Origin: Corynebacterium sp.
Lineage (GTDB): Bacteria > Actinomycetota > Actinomycetes > Mycobacteriales > Mycobacteriaceae
Reading direction: 5' to 3'
Assembly: GCA_030530875.1 (NCBI GenBank)
Contig: JAUMUD010000011.1
Location: 1-60,991, forward strand
DNA length: 60,991 nt
Position numbers and translations under genes: made by a program. This document shows positions 16,070 through 25,111 of this stretch, one piece after another; position 1 is the stretch's first letter, and each line of letters begins with the position of its first letter. Under the pieces are notes generated by a model, which did no database searches, had not been told where the DNA came from, and was given only the letters and a program-made list of their open reading frames with translations.

Positions 16070-17747
16070 GCTTCCATCTCTCACCCTCGCTGAGTCCATC
16101 CTCCGCACGGTCGTCCGCGCCGGCATCCGCGATATTATTTATTGCCCCGGCTCCCGCAACGCCCCATTCGCGCAGGCCATGGGGGCTGTGGCTGGTGTTC
16201 GCATCCATAAGCGTATCGACGAACGCTCAGCCACCTTCCTCGCTCTTGGACTAGGTCGCGCTGGCCGACCAGCAGCAGTCATCACTACCTCCGGTACCGC
16301 AGTAGCTAACTGCCTACCAGCCGTGGTGGAAGCCTCCTATGCTGGTGTGCCCATGGTCATTATTAGTGCTGATAGGCCACGCCGACTCATTGATTCCGGT
16401 GCCTCCCAAACCATCCGCCAAGAAGGCATCTTTAGCTCTTATGCTCTTTGCCTGGATGTGGATCGCGCCGATGAGATTCCAGGTGAATTCACCCGACTTC
16501 TTGCAGAAGCCTTGGGTAATCGTGCAGTAGTGCATATTAATGCCCACCTCGATGTGCCACTGGTAGCCGAAACCGCTCCGGTTTTTGAAAACCCAACGGC
16601 ACCAGAGGCCCATATTGCTATTCATGCGAATCGCCCAAAGTCCGAGCATGAAGGCACAGTAAGCGTAGACTTAAGCGAAAATACTCTGGTCATCGCCGGC
16701 GATGGCGCCTGGGAGGTTCCAGGACTTGAAGATGTTCCCACCATCGCCGAGCCAACAGCCCCAGCACCCTTTAACCCAGTGCACCCACTGGCCGCCAAGA
16801 TCTTCCATACCGTGCAGGTCAGTCGCGAAATCAATGATGTTCAATATGTAGTGGACACCAAGCCAAAGCAGGTCATTGTTATTGGTCACCCAACCCTGCA
16901 CCGTGAAGTCATGGCCCTGCTCCAGGACCCAGAGATTCGCCTCATCTGCCTCTCCCGCACGGCCCTCTATACCGACCCAGCCGGCCATGGTGAGCACGCC
17001 GAAACCCTCAAGATCACTGGTGAACCATCTAAGCAGTGGCTCAAAATCTGTGAGGGTGCCTCCAGCGTTGCGGCCGAGGCAGTACGTAACCTCCTCGAGG
17101 GTGAATTCAACCCTGAAAAGCAGGGCCTCCTTGGTCTGCACGTAGCCGCAGCTGTGGCCGATACCCTGGGTGATACCGACGTGCTCTTTGTCGGTGCCTC
17201 CAACCCAATCCGTGACTTTAGCCTCATTGGCCTTCCTTTTGCCGGAGTAGAAACCTATTCCCCTCGCGGAGCAGCCGGCATTGATGGCTCCATTAGCCAA
17301 GCCATCGGTGTGGCCCTGGCCACCCAAACCCGCAACCCCGGCGAACTGCGCAGCCCACGCACCATCGCAGTCATGGGCGATATCACCTTCCTCCACGAGG
17401 TCGGAGGGCTGGCCGGTGCCAGTGATCTGCCCATTGAGGACCTCACACTCATCGTGGTCAATGACCGCGGCGGCTCCATTTTTGACAACCTTGAACCAGG
17501 TCGCTACCTCGAAAAGAATCAATTCGAAGACTACTTCAGCATGCCCCAACATGTAAGCATCGAAAACCTGGCAGCGGCCTATGACCTCGGCTACGCCAAG
17601 GCCGAAAACCTCGAAGAACTCCTAAACCTCCTCGATGCCCGCATTGAAAAACCACAGGGATTCAATATTATTGAAGTCATCTGCGACCGTGCTGCCCGCC
17701 CAGCTCTCCACGATGCCCTGGATAAGGCAGTGACCCTCGGGTACTAA
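16062..17747 (+). CDS. menD: SEPHCHC synthase (2-succinyl-5-enolpyruvyl-6-hydroxy-3-cyclohexene-1-carboxylate synthase)
   Basis: MenD is the thiamine-diphosphate enzyme that joins isochorismate and 2-oxoglutarate, the first committed menaquinone step. The 561-residue protein has the N-terminal CPGSRNAPFA motif, the conserved IDERSATFLALGLGR with catalytic Glu, and the ThDP-binding region VMGDITFLHEVGG through NDRGGSIFDNL. It begins inside the end of menC and is followed by a small membrane protein gene and menG in the same direction. Confidence 0.95.
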   Translation: MPELPSLTLAESILRTVVRAGIRDIIYCPGSRNAPFAQAMGAVAGVRIHKRIDERSATFLALGLGRAGRPAAVITTSGTAVANCLPAVVEASYAGVPMVIISADRPRRLIDSGASQTIRQEGIFSSYALCLDVDRADEIPGEFTRLLAEALGNRAVVHINAHLDVPLVAETAPVFENPTAPEAHIAIHANRPKSEHEGTVSVDLSENTLVIAGDGAWEVPGLEDVPTIAEPTAPAPFNPVHPLAAKIFHTVQVSREINDVQYVVDTKPKQVIVIGHPTLHREVMALLQDPEIRLICLSRTALYTDPAGHGEHAETLKITGEPSKQWLKICEGASSVAAEAVRNLLEGEFNPEKQGLLGLHVAAAVADTLGDTDVLFVGASNPIRDFSLIGLPFAGVETYSPRGAAGIDGSISQAIGVALATQTRNPGELRSPRTIAVMGDITFLHEVGGLAGASDLPIEDLTLIVVNDRGGSIFDNLEPGRYLEKNQFEDYFSMPQHVSIENLAAAYDLGYAKAENLEELLNLLDARIEKPQGFNIIEVICDRAARPALHDALDKAVTLGY

Positions 17748-17755
17748 GGACAAAT

Positions 17756-18244
17756 ATGACGCACCGGCTCTATCGGCGAATACAACAGCTCATCCTCCTG
17801 CTATGGGGCTGCTGTATTATCATCACCTGCTCACTGGTGCTCGGCCCCTACAAGGATGACCGGGAAATCATGGCCCACGCCGTACGCGTGCCCGCCACAG
17901 TCCGCGTAGTCCAAGACACCTACGTGGGCGTGGAATTCCAGGACCTCCAGGGCAATTACCACAGCCCCTCCAATGGTGTGCTCTACCCAGCCAAAATGAA
18001 TAACCTCAAATCCGGGGATATGATTTGGGTCATCTACGACTGGCGCGACCCTGAACTCGCCAAAGTCGAAGGCCGCTCCTGGGTCCTCGTCCTCCCACTG
18101 GCCGCCGAATTCTTTATTATCAGCACCATCATCTGTTGGAGCCTCCGATTCGGCCTCCACCGCTTTGAATTCCGCGATAAAAAGACAGCCACAACCGAAG
18201 ACAACAACAACGAAGACAATAACGAAGAAAATAAGGTGAATTAA
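17756..18244 (+). CDS. DUF3592-like two-helix membrane protein
   Basis: This 162-residue protein has a membrane helix at about 9-30, a roughly 85-residue extracytoplasmic beta-rich domain, a second helix at about 111-132, and an Asn/Glu-rich low-complexity tail. The layout fits DUF3592-type proteins. It sits between menD (8 bp gap) and menG (one-base overlap of stop and start), so it is expressed with menaquinone genes, but no enzymatic role is evident. Confidence 0.72.
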   Translation: MTHRLYRRIQQLILLLWGCCIIITCSLVLGPYKDDREIMAHAVRVPATVRVVQDTYVGVEFQDLQGNYHSPSNGVLYPAKMNNLKSGDMIWVIYDWRDPELAKVEGRSWVLVLPLAAEFFIISTIICWSLRFGLHRFEFRDKKTATTEDNNNEDNNEENKVN

Positions 18245-18936
18245 TGTCCCGCGCATCCATGAGTAAAAAGGGCCGCGAAGTAGCCTCCATGTTCGACACA
18301 GTCGGCAAAAAATACGACCGCACCAACACGGTCCTCTCCTTCGGCATGGATGCCCTCTGGCGCCGCGCCACCCGCAAGCGCCTCAGCCTCGCGCCGGGCA
18401 TGAAGGTGCTCGATGTGGCTGCCGGCACTGCTGTCTCCACCGTGGAATTGGCTAAGAGTGGCGCATGGGTTGTGGCCCTCGACTTCTCCTTGGGCATGCT
18501 CAAGGCTGGGGCTAAGCGCGATGTGCCAAAGATCGCCGGCGACTGCCTCCACCTCCCATTCCCGGATAATACCTTCGACGCTGTCACCATCTCCTATGGC
18601 CTGCGCAATGTGGAGGACTTCAAGGCCGGCCTGCGTGAAATGGCCCGTGTAACCAAGCCTGGTGGTCAGATTACCGTGGCGGAATTCTCCACCCCTATCA
18701 TCCCTGGCTTCCGCGAAATCTACCGCTTCTATCTCACCAAGGTGCTGCCTGCCATCGCCCGCAAGGTCTCCTCGAACCCTGAGTCCTATGAGTACCTGGC
18801 CGAGTCCATTTCCAAGTGGCCAGCCCAGGAAGAGGTTGCCCAGGCTATGGAAGAATCCGGCTGGGAAGAGTGCGGTTGGCAGAACCTCAACTTCGGTATT
18901 GTGGCGCTTCACTCCGGCTACAAGCCACAGAACTAA
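18244..18936 (+). CDS. menG: Demethylmenaquinone methyltransferase
   Basis: MenG (UbiE) performs the last step, SAM-dependent methylation of demethylmenaquinone. The 230-residue class I methyltransferase has the UbiE signature [20 protein letters not shown], the SAM-binding [10 protein letters not shown] loop, [20 protein letters not shown] and the [10 protein letters not shown] strand. It overlaps the upstream small membrane protein gene by one base and is followed by two hairpin terminators. Confidence 0.95.
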   Translation: MSRASMSKKGREVASMFDTVGKKYDRTNTVLSFGMDALWRRATRKRLSLAPGMKVLDVAAGTAVSTVELAKSGAWVVALDFSLGMLKAGAKRDVPKIAGDCLHLPFPDNTFDAVTISYGLRNVEDFKAGLREMARVTKPGGQITVAEFSTPIIPGFREIYRFYLTKVLPAIARKVSSNPESYEYLAESISKWPAQEEVAQAMEESGWEECGWQNLNFGIVALHSGYKPQN

Positions 18937-18987
18937 GTGCCTGTTGGCAAGTTCTTGATTGATCAGGTAAACTAGTTGCTATACCAC

Positions 18988-19025
18988 GACCGGTACCGCC
19001 CTCTCTGGAGGGTACAGGGCCGGTC
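18988..19025 (+). terminator. Terminator after menG
   Basis: GACCGG and CCGGTC enclose a second stem, CCCTC/GAGGG, with a short apical loop; TCCTCGTCTTTCT follows. It lies about 50 bp beyond the menG stop. Confidence 0.65.
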
Positions 19026-19068
19026 CTCGTCTTTCTATGGGGTGTTCTAGGGGCACCGGTAGAAATAC

Positions 19069-19104
19069 GAAGAAGGGCTTCCAGGAAACTGGAAGCCCTT
19101 CTTC
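19069..19104. terminator. Perfect 16-bp hairpin, second terminator after menG
   Basis: GAAGAAGGGCTTCCAG and CTGGAAGCCCTTCTTC pair fully around a GAAA tetraloop. There is no long T run, but the stem itself ends in pyrimidine-rich sequence. It could act in both directions. Confidence 0.65.
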
Positions 19105-19407
19105 TAGCAAAGGTGTATTCTAACAAATCACGGTGTGAAGTTAGAAGGTTGAGAACTAGCGGGAACCTACTAAATACCGCTAGTTCTCAAGTCTATGAAA
19201 TTTTGACCCTATGGGCGTCCGGGTTGGTCGTAATGGGCGCCCGTAGGGGGTCTGACATTGGGGGAACTAGACCTCTGAAGGAGTAGTCCTCCGATGACCA
19301 GCCTACGGTGGTTAGTGATTAACGCTAACCGTTGGTTGATATTCTACACTGTTATTGTCGTCTTGTGAAATCGGGATGCAAAAAGGGCTTGACCAGCAGG
19401 TATTGCC
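19105..19407. other. Gene-free, hairpin-rich interval (possible small RNA)
   Basis: No reading frame stands out. Three or four further stems lie here: a perfect 14-bp inverted repeat TTGAGAACTAGCGG (19149-19162) with CCGCTAGTTCTCAA (19177-19190); a long stem pairing GACC/CTATGGGCG (19205-19217) with CGCCCGTAG/GGTC further right; a small GGAG/CTCC stem; and GGTTAG/CTAACC at 19310-19330. The density of structure exceeds what two terminators need, so a structured RNA is possible, but no known RNA family is recognised. Confidence 0.4.
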
Positions 19408-21075
19408 TTAAATCCATTCTGGTGGATGGATAGGACGTAGTAGAGATGAGTACTCAACTACGATATCGGCAAGCTGTGGGCAGCGGCGGGCGTAATCCCA
19501 AGCCACATGGAGGCGTAGCTTCTCTCGGTTAGCTGGATTGAGGGCCTCAAGGCATTCCTTGAGCTTATGCTTATCCTCCTGAAGGATGGCCAAAATCGCA
19601 GGGTGGAGGGGGTCGCAGGTTGGATCCTTGGAGAGATACTCTAGCCCAGACTCATCGAAAAGATCGAGTGGGAGGGCGAGGCGTCGCTTAGCAAGGATAT
19701 AAATGACCCAGCTGTAGGAATCGTGGAATGGCAGCTGCCACCACAGATTAATCAGCATCTGTGAAATGGTCGCGGAGAAGTGCGGGTAGCTCACCGAGGC
19801 CTTGGCTAGCTGTGCCAGGGTGCGCGGCAGGTCGATGACCAGGTCACCCTCCGGCGGGAACTGGCATGGGGAATTGGCAAAGGCATTGAGACTGAGGGTC
19901 TCAATGGCGTGAAGAATGGTGTGACGCACAGTTGGATTGGTCAGATAATTTGGCCATTCAACTGCGAGTTTCTCACGGATATTCTCATCACCCAGGTTCA
20001 TATTGAGACGCTGCGGGCGCTCCTCCTCCGTGGTCATAGCCAGGAATTGGATAGGGTGCTCCTCGCGGGAAACACTGTAGACATCCACGGTCTGCGGGGA
20101 GGCTGGAACCACCGTGGAGAGATAGGCATCAGGGTAGTAGCCCTCGAAGCCCATGTAGTCGAGGAGGCGCTGGGCTGAATCGCGGTACTGGACGAATTTG
20201 CTTAGATCGCGGATGCGGAAAAGAGCTGGGTTCAGACCCGCGCTGACCAGCGCATCATGGGCCTCCGTGAGCATAGCGAGGCAGCCAGTGAACGAACCCT
20301 GGCCCTGGGACTCATAGCCAAGGGTAATGAGCTTGCCATCAATGCGAAGTACATTGGTAATAACCGCTGGGAAAAGGAAGCGGTAAAGGCCCAGAATGTC
20401 ATGAAGATTCGTGGTGCCATAAAGACGAATGTCGATGGTGGCGCCAATGGTGATTTCAATGGTCGGACCCCAGTGGAAGGACCAGGTCTTCCCGCTCTGG
20501 GCATAGGAAGTGCCCCATTCAGGAATGGCGGAAAAATCACTGCCCGGAAGGGTATAAAGTTCCACTGTACGACCCGCAGCCATAATGCTATGGCGCTCGG
20601 TTTGTAACATATGATCTGCTACAGGGCGCAGCTGCTCAAGGAAATAATCCTCAATACGGTCGGCCGTCATGGCCATTTCAAACGGTGGATAAATCAGGGT
20701 ATGGCCTGATTCCTGGCACTGGTTGATATATTCCTTTTCAATGCAGGCCACATAGGCGCTAGTTGGGCCAATTGGCTTGCCACGATCGGCTGTGGACTGC
20801 ACAAAACCAAAAACCACAAAGCCGTTAAGCTCATCAAGATTGACGTGCGGATCGTTGTTTGGACTCAGGTCCAAGCGGCTTGCGGCCAATTCCTGGATGG
20901 TCTCTGCCATGCCATAAAAGAGCTGGTAGAGCTTAGAATCCACCTCAAGATAGTGGTATTCCGTGCCAGGAATATAAAAGAGTTTGGCCTTAGGGTACTG
21001 CTCGGCCAAAAAGTCCTCGAGGACAGTACGTGCAGCATCGCATGCTGAGAGCTGGGAGAGATGCAACTGCTCCAC
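19408..21075 (-). CDS. Uncharacterised 555-residue cytoplasmic protein
   Basis: I do not recognise this protein. It has 555 residues, no signal peptide, no membrane helix and no nucleotide-binding motif. The composition is that of a soluble globular protein, with a beta-rich first half and an alpha-helical, leucine-rich C-terminal third that could contain helical repeats. It lies between menG and the menJ-type reductase gene, on the minus strand, with about 125 bp to its upstream neighbour, so it may have its own promoter. A role tied to menaquinone is not supported by sequence. Confidence 0.72.
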   Translation of the reverse strand: MEQLHLSQLSACDAARTVLEDFLAEQYPKAKLFYIPGTEYHYLEVDSKLYQLFYGMAETIQELAASRLDLSPNNDPHVNLDELNGFVVFGFVQSTADRGKPIGPTSAYVACIEKEYINQCQESGHTLIYPPFEMAMTADRIEDYFLEQLRPVADHMLQTERHSIMAAGRTVELYTLPGSDFSAIPEWGTSYAQSGKTWSFHWGPTIEITIGATIDIRLYGTTNLHDILGLYRFLFPAVITNVLRIDGKLITLGYESQGQGSFTGCLAMLTEAHDALVSAGLNPALFRIRDLSKFVQYRDSAQRLLDYMGFEGYYPDAYLSTVVPASPQTVDVYSVSREEHPIQFLAMTTEEERPQRLNMNLGDENIREKLAVEWPNYLTNPTVRHTILHAIETLSLNAFANSPCQFPPEGDLVIDLPRTLAQLAKASVSYPHFSATISQMLINLWWQLPFHDSYSWVIYILAKRRLALPLDLFDESGLEYLSKDPTCDPLHPAILAILQEDKHKLKECLEALNPANREKLRLHVAWDYARRCPQLADIVVEYSSLLRPIHPPEWI

Positions 21076-21186
21076 CTACTTCCATCCACGGGTCCAACTG
21101 TACAACGGTGTTACAGGATTAAACATATGAGAATCCTGTTAATGCAATGATCACGATATTAATCGCTACAAAGCAGAAAAGAAAAA

Positions 21187-21210
21187 TGGGGGTAGCGAAA
21201 ATCACCCCCA
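21187..21210 (-). terminator. Terminator overlapping the menJ-like stop codon
   Basis: On the minus strand TGGGGGT and ACCCCCA form a stem and TTTTTCTTTTC follows. The left arm covers the last codons of the reductase gene, so the hairpin begins inside the coding sequence. Confidence 0.75.
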
Positions 21211-22455
21211 CAAGGGCTGCGAGTCAATGCGACACGCCGCTTTACCAGCGGTTCGCCAGAATTTCGCAATGAGGTCCTTATCCTCTTCGAAGACAAGATT
21301 GCCCATGAGTCGCGCGGCGATAGGCATCAAACCCGCGCGCATTACCAAGGGACCACCATAGCGGATCATCCGCGGATATGTGAGGAGAATGGCCGCCTGG
21401 CGTGCCAAACTGAAGGCCTCGCCATATTCCGCACGAAGAATTTGTGGCCACAACCAGCGCAAATGCGAAACTGAGGAACTGCCCCCATGCGCACCATAAA
21501 CAGAATCAATCAACCCAACGCCAAGACGTGCGGTCTCTAGCGCATAGTCAATGCCCTCGCCATTAAGCGGATTCACGCAGGCCGCTGCATCACCAATTAG
21601 AATCCAATTCGGTCCTGAGATATTGCTCACAGCGCCACCCATGGGTAGCAGCGCCGAGGCGATATTCTCCGGTGCGCCGAACTGCCAGGACATGCCATTA
21701 TCCTCGCTATTCTTCATATCCACGTAATGGCGCAGCAACTTTTTGGTATTAATCTGCGCTGTGCGCGCCGCAGTGCTCAATGCGCCACAGCCCACATTGG
21801 CATAGCCATCTTCAGCGCCAAGGGGGAAAATCCAGCCATAGCCTGGTTGCAGGGTGCCATCGGGCTCACGCAATTCCAGGTCTGAATGAATCCATGGGTA
21901 ATCCGCCATTGGTGTGGAGCAATAAGCGCGGGCCGCAATGCCGTAGATTGTGCCGCGGTGCCAGGTTCGGCCAAGCATCTTGCCTACCTGGGAGCGCACG
22001 CCATCAGCAATGATGAAATATGTGCCCGAAATCACGGTGCCATTTGCAAGGGTGACAGTGCTAAGAGATCCGCTGGAGTGGAAACTCACATCTGATACTG
22101 GGGAGCCGGTATAAGCCTCAACATTGGGTTTATTGGTGGCGCGATGAAAGAGCATATTGTCCAGGGTCATGCGCCGGCTGGCGGAACCTTCCATACCTTC
22201 TGGCCAGGGGCACTTCACGGAAACCCCAAAGCCTGCAAGGCTAAGACCCTGATTGCGATAAGGCAGTGAATCCGTGAGCCCAAGGGTGGCCAGCTCCTTC
22301 ATTGCGCGCGGGGTGAGGCCATCGCCACAGGTCTTATCGCGCGGGAAGTCCGCCGCATCAATCAGTGCCACCGTATATCCCAGCTGAGCAGCATGAATGG
22401 CGGCTGAACTGCCGGCGGGACCGGCACCGATAATCACGAGCTCATAGGAATTCAT
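21202..22455 (-). CDS. menJ: Geranylgeranyl reductase-family FAD enzyme, probable menaquinone reductase
   Basis: A 417-residue flavoprotein with an N-terminal Rossmann dinucleotide motif IIGAGPAGSSAAIHAA, the DKTCGDGLTPRAM motif of geranylgeranyl reductases, and the FAD-contacting GDAAACVNPLNGEGIDYAL in the second half. In Mycobacterium the related MenJ saturates one isoprene unit of menaquinone. Location among men genes and divergence from the polyprenyl synthase by 47 bp support that role here. The reductase family is sure; the exact substrate is inferred from context. Confidence 0.86.
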   Translation of the reverse strand: MNSYELVIIGAGPAGSSAAIHAAQLGYTVALIDAADFPRDKTCGDGLTPRAMKELATLGLTDSLPYRNQGLSLAGFGVSVKCPWPEGMEGSASRRMTLDNMLFHRATNKPNVEAYTGSPVSDVSFHSSGSLSTVTLANGTVISGTYFIIADGVRSQVGKMLGRTWHRGTIYGIAARAYCSTPMADYPWIHSDLELREPDGTLQPGYGWIFPLGAEDGYANVGCGALSTAARTAQINTKKLLRHYVDMKNSEDNGMSWQFGAPENIASALLPMGGAVSNISGPNWILIGDAAACVNPLNGEGIDYALETARLGVGLIDSVYGAHGGSSSVSHLRWLWPQILRAEYGEAFSLARQAAILLTYPRMIRYGGPLVMRAGLMPIAARLMGNLVFEEDKDLIAKFWRTAGKAACRIDSQPLWG

Positions 22456-22502
22456 AAGGGCTAATCCTTAAATCAGTGGGCGAACATGTAAACTACGGAT
22501 AG

Positions 22503-23525
22503 ATGATATTGCATAATACGACGGGATTGGAAAGTATGACTGCCTATTTGGGCTCCAGTGTGGACTCTGAATTGGAAGCATCTATTGCGCAAGGAATGAA
22601 GGATGTTGAGGCACTCCTGCGCGCGGAAATTGCTACTGGACCAGGGTTTCTCACCGACAAGGTCCAACATTTGGCCATTGCTGGCGGGAAGCGCTTCCGC
22701 CCGATGTTTGCCCTTTTGGCCTCCCAATATGGCCCCAATCCCGGTTGTGAAGATGTGATCAAGGCTGGCGTGGTTGTGGAAATGACCCACCTGGCCACCC
22801 TGTATCACGATGATGTGATGGATGAGGCGCCCACCCGCCGTGGCGTTCCTTCCGCAAACTCTCGTTGGGGTAATTCCGTGGCCATCCTCGCCGGTGACTA
22901 TCTGCTGGCCCTGGCCTCCAATATCATGGCTGACCTTGGTGTGGAGACAGTCAAGCACTTTGCCGCCACCTTTGGTGAACTCGTCACTGGTCAGATGCGT
23001 GAAACCATCGGCGCTGAGGACCGCGACCCCGTCGACCACTATATGGACGTTATCCGTGAAAAGACCGGTGTGCTCATTGCTGCCGCCGGCTTCCTTGGTG
23101 CCCTGCATTCTGGCGCCTCCAAGGAGCATATCGCCGCCCTTGAGGGCTACGGTCATGCCATTGGCATGGTCTTCCAAATTGTCGATGACTTCATCGACAT
23201 CTTCTCCACCAGCGGTGAATCCGGCAAAACCCCTGGCACTGACCTGCGTGAGGGTGTCTTCACTCTCCCTGTGCTCTACGCACTGAAGGAAGAAACCCCT
23301 GTTGGTGATGAATTGCGCGCACTGCTCACCGGCCCTCTGACCAATGACGCTGATGTGACCCGCGCCCTTGACCTGCTTTCGCAGTCCACTGGTCGTGCAC
23401 GCGCCCTGGAAGACGTCAATCACTACCTCTCCAAGGCCCTGGGCTACCTCGACCAACTGCCTGACAGCTCAGCCACCGACGCCCTGCGTACCCTGGCGCA
23501 GTTCACGGCTGACCGCGTCGGTTAG
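22503..23525 (+). CDS. Polyprenyl diphosphate synthase, probably for the menaquinone side chain
   Basis: This 340-residue trans-isoprenyl diphosphate synthase elongates an allylic diphosphate with isopentenyl diphosphate. Both Asp-rich motifs are present: HDDVMDEAPTRRG near residue 103 and the second DDFIDIF near residue 229, plus GGKRFRPM. It likely makes the octa- or nonaprenyl donor for MenA. An internal ATG at 22536 has a better GGAAAG ribosome site and a CATAAT-like -10 just upstream, so the true protein may be 11 residues shorter. It is divergent from the menJ-like gene. Confidence 0.9.
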   Translation: MILHNTTGLESMTAYLGSSVDSELEASIAQGMKDVEALLRAEIATGPGFLTDKVQHLAIAGGKRFRPMFALLASQYGPNPGCEDVIKAGVVVEMTHLATLYHDDVMDEAPTRRGVPSANSRWGNSVAILAGDYLLALASNIMADLGVETVKHFAATFGELVTGQMRETIGAEDRDPVDHYMDVIREKTGVLIAAAGFLGALHSGASKEHIAALEGYGHAIGMVFQIVDDFIDIFSTSGESGKTPGTDLREGVFTLPVLYALKEETPVGDELRALLTGPLTNDADVTRALDLLSQSTGRARALEDVNHYLSKALGYLDQLPDSSATDALRTLAQFTADRVG

Positions 23526-23703
23526 TTAGCAAGGCCCGACGTGCCCGAAACGGCTCATCCCTCCGCAGTAAACTAAGCTCTGTGCACAACCCGTCTTCAT
23601 GCAACAAACTGCATATAACAGCTCCCTGAAAGATGCGCATCAACCAGGGAGTTTGCATAAACTTGGTTGCCTATTGTAGATTAATCAAGTGCGTTAATCG
23701 CAT

Positions 23704-23785
23704 GCCAGGTTGCCCGAGCGGCCAAAGGGAGCGGACTGTAAATCCGCCGGCTTGTCCTTCGGAGGTTCGAATCCTCCACCTGGCA
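23704..23785 (+). tRNA. tRNA-Tyr (anticodon GTA)
   Basis: A class II tRNA of 82 nt with acceptor stem GCCAGGT/ACCTGGC, D-arm GCCCGAGCGGCCAAAGGG, anticodon loop CTGTAAA, a long variable arm and a T-loop GTTCGAATCC. The 3' CCA is not encoded. A strong terminator follows within 10 bp. Confidence 0.95.
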
Positions 23786-23794
23786 CTGGGTCCG

Positions 23795-23870
23795 CCCCCG
23801 TTAGGAATCTTCTAACGGGGGTTAAACTTTGCCCGCGAGCCCCCATCTTCGGTGGGGTGCCGCGGGCATT
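23795..23870 (+). terminator. Two successive terminators after tRNA-Tyr
   Basis: The first stem pairs CCCCCGTTAG (23795-23804) with CTAACGGGGG (23812-23821). The second pairs GCCCGCG (23831-23837) with CGCGGGC (23861-23867), with inner CCCC/GGGG, and is followed by ATTTTCTTTTT. Confidence 0.85.
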
Positions 23871-24257
23871 TTCTTTTTCCCACCCTGATTCAGTCCCATG
23901 CCTCTCTAGCCTCGAATGCCGTCCCGCAGACTGTGTGGCAGGGGAGTGCGCCCAAGCGGGGGAGTATGCGAAACAAGGGAGTGTAGTGCCCAGCCATGCA
24001 CTGAGCTACTCGCTCAAAAGCCGTATCTACCTGCGTGTTTCCTCGTTGTAAATCAACTAGTGGTGCAGGTTGAATTTTCTAAATGTGCAGGTAAAGCTAT
24101 GTTTTCAGTGGCTAAAAGGTGGTAAACTCTTGACTGATACCCATTAGAAATGGGGTACTACCTGCAGATTTGTGTAGGGTCGAAGTCTATTGCTAATCTA
24201 ATCAAGGCTTCAGCGAACGGGCCAAGACAGAAAGTCAAGGTTCAGAAGCGAAGTTAA
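23871..24257. other. Gene-free interval before the tRNA-Thr/Met/Trp cluster
   Basis: I see no credible gene. The right part should carry the tRNA promoter: a TTGACT hexamer at about 24130 is followed by a small ACCCATT/AATGGGGT stem and AT-rich sequence. A short direct repeat, TGCAGGT, occurs twice about 25 bp apart near 24065-24095. Confidence 0.4.
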
Positions 24258-24330
24258 GCCCCCTTAGCTCAGTCGGCAGAGCGTTTCCATGGTAAGGAAA
24301 AGGTCGACAGTTCGATTCTGTCAGGGGGCT
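24258..24330 (+). tRNA. tRNA-Thr (anticodon GGT)
   Basis: A 73-nt cloverleaf with acceptor GCCCCCT/AGGGGGC, D-stem GCTC/GAGC, anticodon loop containing GGT within CATGGTAAG, and T-arm GACAGTTCGATTCTGTC. The discriminator is T and CCA is not encoded. Confidence 0.95.
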
Positions 24331-24382
24331 CTGTTTTTTATTGAGAGGGTATTTACTCGGCTCCCTCAATAAGGAACGGTTC

Positions 24383-24454
24383 GGCGGTGTAGCTCAGTGG
24401 TAGAGCAAACGACTCATAATCGTTGTGTCGCGAGTTCAATTCTCGCCATCGCTA
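24383..24454 (+). tRNA. tRNA-Met (anticodon CAT)
   Basis: A 72-nt cloverleaf with acceptor GGCGGTG/CATCGCT including two G-T pairs, D-stem GCTC/GAGC, anticodon stem AACGA/TCGTT with loop CTCATAA, and T-arm GCGAG/CTCGC. The first base pair is not the C-A mismatch of an initiator, so this is an elongator Met tRNA or a CAT tRNA modified for Ile; the elongator is more likely here. Confidence 0.9.
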
Positions 24455-24568
24455 CAGATGAAAGAGTGCCGTCCACAGTGATGGACGGCACATTTTTGTC
24501 TAATCACCCCTTTCGGCAGAATTTCTGCTAGAGTAGGTGAAGTTGGAAACACTAAGTGTTTTCGCCCT

Positions 24569-24641
24569 AGGGGCGTGGCTCAATTGGTAGAGCAGCGGTC
24601 TCCAAAACCGCAGGTTGCAGGTTCGAGTCCTGTCGCCCCTG
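24569..24641 (+). tRNA. tRNA-Trp (anticodon CCA)
   Basis: A 73-nt cloverleaf with acceptor AGGGGCG/CGCCCCT, D-stem GCTC/GAGC, anticodon stem GCGGT/ACCGC with loop CTCCAAA, and T-arm GCAGGTTCGAGTCCTGT. It lies 27 bp upstream of secE, the usual tRNA-Trp-secE-nusG order in actinobacteria. Confidence 0.96.
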
Positions 24642-24668
24642 CAAATTCTTTTAAGTCGAAGGAGTGTT

Positions 24669-24971
24669 GTGAGCGAAGAACGCGCACCAGAGCAGGCTGG
24701 TATTCGTCCAGCCGGTAAGCGTCAGGTTGTTGGCTCTGCGACAGCTACTGAGGCTGCCCAGGCTCAGCTTAATGATGAAGAAAAGCTGGGTGGCGGTGTA
24801 TCCAAGTTCCTCCCTGAGGTTAACGCCGAAATGCGTAAGGTCATCTGGCCTACCGCACGCCAGATGGTGACCTCCGTGGTTGTTGTGGTTATCTTCCTGG
24901 TTGCCATGACTGCTCTGGTTTCGGTCGTTGATTACCTCGCTGGTATGGGTGTCAGCCACCTCTTCGGTTAA
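24669..24971 (+). CDS. secE: Preprotein translocase subunit SecE
   Basis: SecE is the small essential clamp of the SecYEG channel. I start it at GTG 24669 after GGAG, giving 100 residues, because upstream in-frame codons lie in tRNA-Trp. It has an acidic and polar N-terminal region, the conserved FLPEVNAEMRKVIWPTARQM amphipathic segment, and a single C-terminal membrane helix (about 72-95). nusG follows after a terminator-like hairpin. Confidence 0.94.
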   Translation: MSEERAPEQAGIRPAGKRQVVGSATATEAAQAQLNDEEKLGGGVSKFLPEVNAEMRKVIWPTARQMVTSVVVVVIFLVAMTALVSVVDYLAGMGVSHLFG

Positions 24972-25020
24972 GTTGCACTAGTTTTTAAAAACTGTTATAG
25001 TTTTTTTATCACCTTTGTTA

Positions 25021-25047
25021 CCCGCCTCCGCAAGGAGGCGGGTTTAA
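25021..25047 (+). terminator. Terminator between secE and nusG
   Basis: CCCGCCTCC and GGAGGCGGG form a 9-bp stem around GCAA, followed by TTTAAATTTTA. It probably attenuates read-through so that nusG is also expressed from its own promoter. Confidence 0.8.
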
Positions 25048-25111
25048 ATTTTATCCACAGTAGTCTTTTTCCGGGGGTTTCGGGAAAGACTCATGACATA
25101 GGTACGAGGGA

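Noticed and set aside
19205-19275. 6C-type actinobacterial RNA on the minus strand
   Set aside because: Two runs of five C occur, but they are not in the loops of two stems as the 6C motif requires.
23916-24125. 69-codon frame between tRNA-Tyr and tRNA-Thr
   Set aside because: No ribosome site, Cys-rich random-looking composition, and it runs into the probable tRNA promoter.
24383-24454. Initiator tRNA-fMet
   Set aside because: The acceptor starts with a G-T pair, not the unpaired C-A of initiator tRNA, and the anticodon stem lacks three consecutive G-C pairs.
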